Below, piece by piece: positions 1-4,988 of a DNA stretch of 15,253 nucleotides (its first letter is position 1; the number at the start of each line of letters is the position of its first letter). The notes under the pieces are model-generated. The model ran no database searches. It had not been told where the DNA came from and saw only the letters and a list, made by a program, of their open reading frames with translations. Origin of the DNA: T1Sed10-7 sp041685505. GTDB lineage: Bacteria; Actinomycetota; Nitriliruptoria; Nitriliruptorales; Nitriliruptoraceae. The stretch is taken from contig JAWLFQ010000060.1 of the NCBI GenBank assembly GCA_041685505.1, positions 1-15,253 on the forward strand. Reading direction: 5' to 3'. The translations under genes and the position numbers were made by a program.

Positions 1-76
1 GGAGCCGAGGAGGGGATTCGAACCCCTGACCTGCCGCTTACAAGGCGGATGCTCTGCCGGACTGAGCTACCTCGGC
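1..76 (-). tRNA. tRNA-Thr, anticodon TGT
   Basis: The reverse complement folds as a full cloverleaf: a 7-bp acceptor stem (GCCGAGG with CCTCGGC), a D arm with GCTC/GAGC, the anticodon loop CTTGTAA, a 5-nt variable loop AGGTC, and a T arm with the loop TTCGAAT. The anticodon TGT lies at 42-40 and reads ACA (Thr). The mature body ends at position 3 with discriminator T. Positions 2-1 read CC, so an encoded CCA is probable, with its A just outside the window. The anticodon stem has a U27-C43 mismatch at its outermost pair; the other four pairs are Watson-Crick. Confidence 0.95.
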
Positions 77-85
77 GTCGGCGCG

Positions 86-91
86 ATGCTA
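86..91 (-). promoter_or_regulatory. Possible -10 element of the tRNA-Thr gene
   Basis: On the minus strand TAGCAT (TAnnnT type) lies 9 nt upstream of the tRNA 5' end, a distance that would give a very short leader. No convincing -35 hexamer is seen 16-18 nt further upstream. The call rests on position and sequence only. Confidence 0.3.
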
Positions 92-189
92 CGGAACCGG
101 CCGACGAGGTGCCCAGCCCATGGCGACGCCGGTGTAGTTGCACTGCTGTGGTTCGTCTGCGAACATCGCCGTCGAGCAGGAGGATGCCG

Positions 190-462
190 ATGTCAGCTGC
201 CACCGACCACACGATCACCGCGCGTGATGCGGAGATCCTCACCTTCGAACGCGAGTGGTGGAAGCACGCCGGCAACAAGGAACAGGCGATCAGGGAGGCG
301 TTCGACCTCTCGCCGACCCGCTACTACCAGCTGCTCAACCGCATCATCGACGATGAGGTCGCGCTGGCCCACGACCCGATGCTGGTCAAGCGGCTGCGCC
401 GGTTGCGCGCCCAGCGCCAGCGTCAGCGCGCTGCCCGGCGCGTCGGTGCCGGGGCCCGGTGA
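190..462 (+). CDS. DUF3263 family protein, small and basic
   Basis: A 90-residue protein of the actinobacterial DUF3263 family. Visible family features are the run FEREWWKHAGNKEQAIRE near the N-terminus, then a helix-turn-helix-like stretch LSPTRYYQLLNRIID, and a very basic Arg/Gln tail. It has no signal peptide or membrane segment. The composition suggests nucleic-acid binding, but no function is established. I chose ATG 190 over the in-frame ATG at 184 because the SD AGGAGG (178-183) abuts 184 and is spaced 6 nt from 190. Its stop lies 7 nt before the start of the LytR_C gene, so the two are probably co-transcribed. The same pair, DUF3263 followed by LytR_C, occurs in mycobacteria (Rv0430-Rv0431, from memory). 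Confidence 0.88.
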   Translation: MSAATDHTITARDAEILTFEREWWKHAGNKEQAIREAFDLSPTRYYQLLNRIIDDEVALAHDPMLVKRLRRLRAQRQRQRAARRVGAGAR

Positions 463-469
463 CCGGGCC

Positions 470-1153
470 ATGAGCGCGGATGGGGTGGACCCCGCCGAGG
501 AACCACGTCTCGGCCTGCTCGTCGGCCGCGTGCTGGGTGTCGCTGCGCTCGTGGTGGGAGCCTCCGCGGCCCTGTTCGTCGGGTTGGGTCAGGTCGGCGA
601 GGCGCCGCCGGTGGTGGTGGCCGACGGCCCGGGGGACCCTGCCGAACCCGACTCGAGCGAACCTGCCGACCCGAGCCCCGACACCGACGGCGCGACCGAG
701 GGGACGCCGGAGACCGACGCCGGTACCGACCCGGAGGAGGAGCCGGAAGAGCCCGGGGAGCCGGAAGAGCCGGAAGAGCCCGAAGAGCCGGAAGAGCCCG
801 AGGAGCCCGGGGAGCCGGAAGAGCCCGAGGAGCCCGAGGAGCCGGAAGAGCCCGAGGAGCCCGAGCGGATCGATCCCGGCGAGATCAGCGTGCAGGTCCT
901 GGACGGCTACCAGGCCGATGGCGGCGCAGCGGCTGACGCGGTCGCCGCCGAGCTCGCTGCAGCGGGCTACCGCATCGTCGCCCAGAACCCGGCCCTGCGC
1001 TACGACACCACGGCGGTGTTGTGGACCGACGGCAACCAGGCGGCGGGCGAACAGCTCGCGCGTGACATCGGCGCAGCAGAGGTCCGGGAGCAGCCCGGGA
1101 ACCTCTCCAGCGAGGTGATGGTGCACGTGGTGGTCGGCGCTGACCGCGGCTGA
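470..1153 (+). CDS. Membrane-anchored LytR_C domain protein (VirR-like)
   Basis: A 227-residue protein. It has a short cytoplasmic N-terminus, one hydrophobic segment at about residues 14-40, an acidic Pro/Glu/Asp-rich spacer (about 50-133) and a C-terminal LytR_C domain (about 138-225). The domain starts ISVQVLDGY and contains the typical RYDTTAVLW strand and a final VMVHVVVGAD strand. LytR_C domains occur at the end of LytR-CpsA-Psr ligases and in stand-alone anchored proteins such as mycobacterial VirR (Rv0431), which is linked to envelope integrity and vesicle release. The LCP catalytic domain is absent, so an accessory role outside the membrane is likely. The spacer holds 14 tandem [E/G]EP units. 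ATG 470 follows the DUF3263 stop by 7 nt without a strong SD, which suggests translational coupling. The domain call is confident; the VirR-like role is inferred from architecture and neighbour. Confidence 0.87.
   Translation: MSADGVDPAEEPRLGLLVGRVLGVAALVVGASAALFVGLGQVGEAPPVVVADGPGDPAEPDSSEPADPSPDTDGATEGTPETDAGTDPEEEPEEPGEPEEPEEPEEPEEPEEPGEPEEPEEPEEPEEPEEPERIDPGEISVQVLDGYQADGGAAADAVAAELAAAGYRIVAQNPALRYDTTAVLWTDGNQAAGEQLARDIGAAEVREQPGNLSSEVMVHVVVGADRG
737..862 (+). repeat. In-frame 9-nt tandem repeat coding (E/G-E-P)14
   Basis: Fourteen tandem 9-nt units encode residues 90-131 of the LytR_C protein. Two Gly-Glu-Pro units mark a higher-order repeat: 755-808 and 809-862 are two 54-nt copies of the form GEP(EEP)5 that differ at only 3 bases by my reading. 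The array is almost pure purine apart from the CC of the Pro codons. All codon differences are synonymous third-base changes, so the peptide is kept exactly. An extended, rigid, negatively charged spacer between membrane and LytR_C domain is the likely product. Confidence 0.95.
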
Positions 1154-1202
1154 GGGCCTCGTGCTACCTCGCCCTCACCCGGCCGGCCCCAGGACCGCTG
1201 GG
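1151..1202. terminator. Possible hairpin terminators between convergent genes
   Basis: Only 50 bp separate the LytR_C stop from the response-regulator stop. Two small inverted repeats lie here: TGAGGGC (1151-1157) with GCCCTCA (1171-1177), which begins in the LytR_C stop codon, and CCCAG (1188-1192) with CTGGG (1198-1202), immediately after the response-regulator stop. Neither is followed by a T run, so they would be GC-rich hairpins at best. Confidence 0.35.
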
Positions 1203-1203
1203 C

Positions 1204-1647
1204 TCACTTGTCGTGGAGGAGTTGCAGCTTCTCGAGGATCATCCTGCGGCGCCGCTCCTCCTCCTCCGGGTCCGTCGACAGCACGTCCTGGAGGACCTGT
1301 GACAGCGCGAGCGGCGAGAAGGGCTTGGTGATGTAGTCGGCCGCTCCCTGCGACCAGCCGCGGATCTGGTCCTGATCCTGCACCTTCGCGGTCAGCATGA
1401 CCACCGGGATGTGCGCGAGCTCCTCGTCCGCCTTGATGGCGCTGAGCACCTGCCAGCCGTCCATCTTCGGCATCATGACGTCGAGGAGCACCACGTCCGG
1501 GGATCCGGTACGGATCTGCTCCATCGCCTGCTCACCGTCGGTGGCCTCGATGACGTCGTAGCCCTCGAACTCGAGGTTGACCCGACACAGCAGGAGGACG
1601 TCCGGCTCGTCATCGACGACCAGCACCTTCGCGCGCTCACCGGCCAC
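1204..1647 (-). CDS. Single-domain response regulator (REC only)
   Basis: A 147-residue CheY-like receiver domain. The acidic pocket is D12-D13 (VVDDE), the phospho-acceptor is D56 (LLDVMMPKMDG), the switch Thr is T86 (MLTA) and the conserved Lys is K108 (ITKPFS). The receiver fold ends near residue 122. It is followed by a highly charged helix rich in Glu and Arg (about 126-147) and no DNA-binding output domain. It therefore probably works by protein contact, as a phosphorelay intermediate or as an adaptor. No histidine kinase lies in the window, so it is an orphan here. GTG 1647 is chosen because AAGGAGG precedes it with about 5 nt spacing. A TACGGT motif at 1676-1671 is a plausible -10. 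Confidence 0.93.
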   Translation of the reverse strand: MAGERAKVLVVDDEPDVLLLCRVNLEFEGYDVIEATDGEQAMEQIRTGSPDVVLLDVMMPKMDGWQVLSAIKADEELAHIPVVMLTAKVQDQDQIRGWSQGAADYITKPFSPLALSQVLQDVLSTDPEEEERRRRMILEKLQLLHDK

Positions 1648-1668
1648 GGAGGCCTCCTTCCGCTCCGA

Positions 1669-1678
1669 GCACCGTAGC
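1669..1678 (-). promoter_or_regulatory. Putative -10 region of the response regulator gene
   Basis: The minus strand reads GCTACGGTGC, with TACGGT (TAnnnT) about 23 nt upstream of GTG 1647, leaving a short leader that holds the SD. The identical 10-mer lies upstream of the FKBP gene at 3843-3852. No recognisable -35 is seen. Confidence 0.35.
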
Positions 1679-1807
1679 GCGTCACCCCGCCGCTCCTCTG
1701 GGAGGGCGCCCCTGTCAGGTCAGGAACCGCGCCGGTGCTGTCGCGTAACGTAGCGGGCCGGCTGCTCCGGGGGAGGTCCCGGGAACCGTGCGTAGGGTAC
1801 GGGTCGC

Positions 1808-2818
1808 TCACCCGTCGGTCACCTCGGCCAGGGGCGGGCGCTCGGTCACCTCGATGTGCTCGGGGGTCATCTCGAAGTGGCCACCGGCGTCGCGGTGCGG
1901 CTGCCACAGGGTGGGGGCCGTGGGAGGTGTGCGGTGCGCCCCCGCGGCATCGAGGGTGTCGGTCCCCAGCCGGCCGAGCGCGACCTGCAACAGCTCCGTC
2001 GCCATGCGGCCGAGCGCTGCCAGATCCTGGTGGTCGTGGGTGCGCTGCCCGAGGTCCACCTGGGCGATCGAGTCCAAGCCGTGCCGACGGACGACGTCGA
2101 TCAGCATGGCGAGCTCCACGCCGTAGCCGCGGACGAAGGGCAGGGTCTCGAGCAGGCTGCGCCGTGCTGCGACCTCGCCGGCCAGGGGCTGGACGATGCC
2201 CGTGAGCTCGGCGAACCACGTCGCCAGCAGCGGGCGTGCGAGCAGTTCGGTGACCCGGCCACCGCTGCCGTGGGCTACCCCCTCGGCATCGATGAAGGGC
2301 CGGTCGTACGCGGCCTTGGTCAGCTGCACCGTGGGGTCGGTGAGCAGCGGTCCGAGCAGGCCGGTGACGAAGTGCGGGCCGAGGTCGACGACGTCAGCAT
2401 CGAGGTAGACCACGACGGAACCCGTGGCAGCGGCCAACCCCTTCCACATGGCCTCCCCCTTGCCGGGCGCGTTGCCCAGGTGCGGGAGCACCTCCGACTG
2501 GCGGACCACGCGTGCCCCGGCGGCTGCCGCGACCGCGCCGGTGTCATCCCGGGAGTCCGCGTCGACCACCAGCACCTCGTGCACCAGCCCGACCCGGCTG
2601 ACGAGGTGGTCGCGGACCATGCCGACCACCGTCGCGACGGTCGCGGCCTCGTCCCGTGCGGGGATGACCACGCTGATCATCTCGCCGGCGCCCCGAGCTC
2701 GGGCGGCGAGCTGGATCGGGTCGAAGGCACGGTGCTGGTGGATCGCGGGGGTGGGTGGTGCGCTCGCTGCGATCGCGGCTGCACCCGGCTGCGGGGGCGG
2801 TGGCGTGGCTGGGCTCAT
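1808..2818 (-). CDS. gpgS: Glucosyl-3-phosphoglycerate synthase
   Basis: A 336-residue GT-A fold glycosyltransferase of family GT81. It transfers glucose from an NDP-glucose to 3-phosphoglycerate, the first step towards glucosylglycerate or, in mycobacteria, methylglucose lipopolysaccharide. Visible signatures: ISVVIPARDEAATV (about 48-61), GKGEAMW (119-125), the metal/nucleotide DxD-type motif LDADVVD (139-145), GGRVTELLARPLL (186-198), VQPLAGEVAARRSLLE (209-224), GYGVELAMLID (231-241) and QVDLGQRTH (253-261). Mycobacterial GpgS has DSD where this protein has DAD. The Pro/Ala-rich first 46 residues match the length of the N-terminal extension in mycobacterial GpgS, and GGGAG lies about 7 nt before ATG 2818, so this start is well supported. 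It lies 34 bp downstream of the antiporter gene in the same direction. The usual partner phosphatase GpgP is not in the window. Confidence 0.93.
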   Translation of the reverse strand: MSPATPPPPQPGAAAIAASAPPTPAIHQHRAFDPIQLAARARGAGEMISVVIPARDEAATVATVVGMVRDHLVSRVGLVHEVLVVDADSRDDTGAVAAAAGARVVRQSEVLPHLGNAPGKGEAMWKGLAAATGSVVVYLDADVVDLGPHFVTGLLGPLLTDPTVQLTKAAYDRPFIDAEGVAHGSGGRVTELLARPLLATWFAELTGIVQPLAGEVAARRSLLETLPFVRGYGVELAMLIDVVRRHGLDSIAQVDLGQRTHDHQDLAALGRMATELLQVALGRLGTDTLDAAGAHRTPPTAPTLWQPHRDAGGHFEMTPEHIEVTERPPLAEVTDG

Positions 2819-2852
2819 CCGGCTGCTCCCGTGCGGCGCTCGGCGCTGCCCA

Positions 2853-3812
2853 TCAGCCGGCCAGCAGGGGCAGGCTCGCGGCGTAGAGCACCAACAGCAT
2901 GATCCCCTCCGAGCGTCGCACCGTGCGGCCGGTGACCATCGCCACCGTGGCCAGGGTCACCACGCCCACCATGATGACAGAGCCGAGGCCGGTGATGGTG
3001 CTGCCCAGCGGCTGGCCCGCTCCGGCGAAGGCGGCTGCCGCGCCGACCGCTCCACTGTTGAACAGGTTGCTGCCGAGCAGGTTGCCGACGAGCAGGTCGT
3101 TCTGTCCCCGCCGCGACGCCTGGACGGCGGTGGCCAGCTCCGGGAGGGAGGTCCCCACGGCCACCACGGTCAGACCGATGAAGGCCTCGCTCAGACCGAG
3201 GCCGCGCGCCACCTCGGTGGCCGAGACGACCAGCAGCTGCGCTGCCCCCAGGGTGGCGACGAGCCCCAGGCCCGTGCGCACCGACTCCCGGGGCAGCGAC
3301 AGCACGGCACCGGTGTCCAGGAACGCCTCCACGTTGTCCACCGGGCCACCGGCGGCCGTCTCGGACGTGGCTGCGGACCGCATCGTGAGCGTGAGGGCCA
3401 CCAGCAGGCCGAGGAGCAGCACCGCACCCTCGGCCGGGTGCAGGCTGCCGGAGGCCAGGAACACCGCGAACAGTGCCACCAGGGCCCAGGACAGCGGGGC
3501 CTCGCGCCGCAGTACCGGCCAGCCCACGCTGACGGGGTGCAGCACCGCCGCCACGCCCAGCACCAGGGTCAGGTTGGCGACGTTGGAGCCGACGATGTTG
3601 CCGACGGCCAGATCGGCCGATCCGCGCACGCCCGCGAGCACGGAGACCAGCAGCTCGGGAGCGCTGGTCCCGAAGCCGATGATGACGGCGCCGATCACCA
3701 CCGTGGAGACCCGCAGGCGGGCAGCGATCCGGGTCGCGCCGACGACGAACTGGTCCGCGGCCACGGTGAGCAGCGCGAGACCGATGACGACGCCGAGCAG
3801 GGGGAGCAACAT
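2853..3812 (-). CDS. Calcium/sodium antiporter, CaCA family (YrbG-like)
   Basis: A 319-residue polytopic membrane protein with about 10 hydrophobic segments, the size of bacterial YrbG/CaxA-type Na+/Ca2+ exchangers. Both diagnostic alpha-repeats are present. The first (about 46-80) has GFGTSAPELLVS and AVGNIVGSNVAN; the second (about 218-252) has AVGTSLPELATA and LVGNLLGSNLFN. The ion-binding glutamates are E53 and E225. Between the two halves is a cytoplasmic loop of about 30 residues (145-175). An upstream extension of 55 codons in the same frame is open but not hydrophobic and is not part of the family. ATG 3812 has no SD but is preceded at the right distance by a -10-like TAGCGT, so the transcript may be leaderless. 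The transported ion is inferred from family only. Confidence 0.92.
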   Translation of the reverse strand: MLLPLLGVVIGLALLTVAADQFVVGATRIAARLRVSTVVIGAVIIGFGTSAPELLVSVLAGVRGSADLAVGNIVGSNVANLTLVLGVAAVLHPVSVGWPVLRREAPLSWALVALFAVFLASGSLHPAEGAVLLLGLLVALTLTMRSAATSETAAGGPVDNVEAFLDTGAVLSLPRESVRTGLGLVATLGAAQLLVVSATEVARGLGLSEAFIGLTVVAVGTSLPELATAVQASRRGQNDLLVGNLLGSNLFNSGAVGAAAAFAGAGQPLGSTITGLGSVIMVGVVTLATVAMVTGRTVRRSEGIMLLVLYAASLPLLAG

Positions 3813-3819
3813 CGGCGCA

Positions 3820-3825
3820 ACGCTA
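3820..3825 (-). promoter_or_regulatory. Putative -10 element for a leaderless antiporter mRNA
   Basis: On the minus strand TAGCGT is followed by 7 nt and then ATG 3812. That spacing puts the transcription start on the A of the start codon. It matches the TAnnnT-7-ATG pattern of leaderless genes in actinobacteria, and no SD is present. Confidence 0.4.
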
Positions 3826-3842
3826 CCCGGCCGGCGCCGCAC

Positions 3843-3852
3843 GCTACGGTGC
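3843..3852 (+). promoter_or_regulatory. Putative -10 region of the FKBP-nitrobindin unit
   Basis: GCTACGGTGC contains TACGGT (3845-3850), which would start transcription near 3857 and leave a leader of about 40 nt before GTG 3899. The same 10-mer is found upstream of the response-regulator gene. A -35 hexamer is not evident. Confidence 0.35.
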
Positions 3853-3898
3853 CGCCCCGCAACGGGGGCAGCACCCCCGCGGCGGTGGAGGTGGGCAG

Positions 3899-4402
3899 GT
3901 GCGCAGGACACGACGGTGGGTGGCGACGCTGCCGATGGTCGTGCTGCTGCTGGGCGGCTGCAGCGGGGAGAGCGCACCGCCGGAGGCCGAGGCCGGTGCG
4001 CAGCAGTCCGAGGGTCAGCAGGTGGGCGTGCGCCCCTCCGTCGACGGCCTGGTGCCCGCCGACGCTGCCCCTCCCGATGCGTTGCAGGTGGAGGACGTGC
4101 TGGTCGGTGACGGCGCCACCGCCGCCGAGGGTGACCTCCTGCGGGTCCACTACGTGGGTGTGCGCTGGTCCGACGGGCAGACCTTCGATGCGTCCTGGGA
4201 CCGTGAGCAGCCCCTGGAGTTCGAGCTCGGCGCCGGCCGGTTGATCGAGGGCTGGGAGCGCGGCATCGCCGGCATGCAGGTCGGAGGCCGACGCGTGCTC
4301 ACGATCCCGCCCGCGCTGGCGTACGGGGACCGCGGTGCACCTCCCGCCGTCGGTCCTGGTGAGGCTCTGGTGTTCGTCGTCGACCTGTTGGAGATCCAGT
4401 GA
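3899..4402 (+). CDS. FKBP-type peptidyl-prolyl isomerase lipoprotein
   Basis: A 167-residue exported prolyl cis-trans isomerase. The first 20 residues form a lipoprotein signal peptide: Arg-rich n-region, hydrophobic core and lipobox LLGGC, with lipidated Cys21. A low-complexity linker (22-60) precedes one FKBP domain (about 64-167). The aromatic pocket that defines active FKBPs is intact by alignment to human FKBP12: Y85, F96-D97, W119 in GWERG, Y142 in LAYGDRG and F159. It therefore probably assists folding of secreted or envelope proteins at the outer face of the membrane. GTG 3899 has GGAGG 7 nt upstream. Its TGA overlaps the nitrobindin ATG by one base, so the two are translationally coupled. 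Confidence 0.94.
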   Translation: MRRTRRWVATLPMVVLLLGGCSGESAPPEAEAGAQQSEGQQVGVRPSVDGLVPADAAPPDALQVEDVLVGDGATAAEGDLLRVHYVGVRWSDGQTFDASWDREQPLEFELGAGRLIEGWERGIAGMQVGGRRVLTIPPALAYGDRGAPPAVGPGEALVFVVDLLEIQ

Positions 4403-4902
4403 TGTCCGAACCGTCCGCGTTGCACCCTGCCCTCGACGTCCTCGCGCCCCTGGTCGGCACCTTCCGGGGCGAGGGCTCGGGTGACTTCCCCACCATCGAT
4501 CCCTTCGACTACGGCGAGGAGGTGTCCTTCCTGCCACGGGGGGGACCGGTCCTCGCCTACACCCAGCGGACCTGGGACCCGGCCACCGAACGCCCCATGC
4601 ACGGTGAGACGGGTTTCCTGCGGCCCGCAGGCGAGAGCCGTGTGGAGCTGCTGCTGGCGCACACCTTCGGCCTCACGGAGCTGCAGGAGGGTCGGCTCGA
4701 GATCGCGGAGGTCCCGGTGGGGGGCCTGCGGCTCATCCTCGAGAGCTCGGTCATCGGGGTCGCGGGGACGGCCAAGGCCGTCGACCGCGTCCAGCGCGAA
4801 CTGACCGTCAGCGGTGATCTGCTGCGCTCCGAGCTGTGGATGAGCTACGCCGGTGTCGAACAGACCCAGCACCTGCGTTCCGAGCTGCACCGCGTCGGCT
4901 GA
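4402..4902 (+). CDS. Nitrobindin, heme-binding beta-barrel (DUF1794)
   Basis: A 166-residue cytosolic protein of the nitrobindin family (FABP-like beta-barrel). Characterised members bind ferric heme, interact with NO and isomerise peroxynitrite to nitrate. The signature near the N-terminus, GTFRGEGSGDFPTI (19-32), matches the family GxWxGxGxGxYPTI pattern, with Phe in place of Trp and of Tyr. The proximal heme His is most likely H157 in QHLRSELHRV, matching the C-terminal His (H155) of the mycobacterial protein Rv2717c. The length is that of the family. ATG 4402 overlaps the upstream FKBP stop (TGATG) and has GGAG 8 nt upstream inside the FKBP gene. The stop codon lies in the loop of a strong hairpin. 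Confidence 0.92.
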   Translation: MSEPSALHPALDVLAPLVGTFRGEGSGDFPTIDPFDYGEEVSFLPRGGPVLAYTQRTWDPATERPMHGETGFLRPAGESRVELLLAHTFGLTELQEGRLEIAEVPVGGLRLILESSVIGVAGTAKAVDRVQRELTVSGDLLRSELWMSYAGVEQTQHLRSELHRVG

Positions 4903-4931
4903 GCCGACGTGTCCCCCGTTGCCGCCGGGGG
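4891..4931 (+). terminator. Two consecutive GC-rich hairpins at the end of the nitrobindin gene
   Basis: The first hairpin pairs CGCGTCGGC (4891-4899) with GCCGACGTG (4903-4911): nine pairs, one a G-U, with the TGA stop as a 3-nt loop. The second pairs CCCCCG (4913-4918) with CGGGGG (4926-4931) across a 7-nt loop. No T tract follows. They could act as GC-rich terminators separating this unit from the flavoenzyme gene, or could simply slow termination of translation. Confidence 0.5.
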
Positions 4932-4988
4932 GCGGGCCGGGTCGTAGGCTCGTCCCCGTCCCTGCGGTAGGCGAAGCGAGGAGTGACG

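Noticed and set aside
737..862. EEP-coding array as a CRISPR-like or intergenic satellite repeat
   Set aside because: Units are 9 nt with no spacers, and the array is in frame within a gene with a conserved C-terminal domain.
386..1126. Long minus-strand open frame opposite the LytR_C gene (Leu/Arg/Phe repeats)
   Set aside because: It is the antisense image of the EEP repeat and the GC-rich third-position pattern. It lacks any family resemblance and an SD.
1799..1815. Small inverted repeat ACGGGT / ACCCGT over the gpgS stop codon
   Set aside because: Only 6 bp with a 5-nt loop and no T run; likely chance in GC-rich sequence.
3813..3977. Upstream extension of the antiporter frame by 55 codons
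   Set aside because: It is Ser/Pro/Arg-rich, overlaps the divergent FKBP start, and the family begins right at the hydrophobic segment after ATG 3812.
2424..4244. Plus-strand open frame of 606 codons across gpgS, the antiporter and the FKBP start
   Set aside because: It spans three genes in other frames, has low-complexity Ala/Arg/Gln composition and no recognisable domain.
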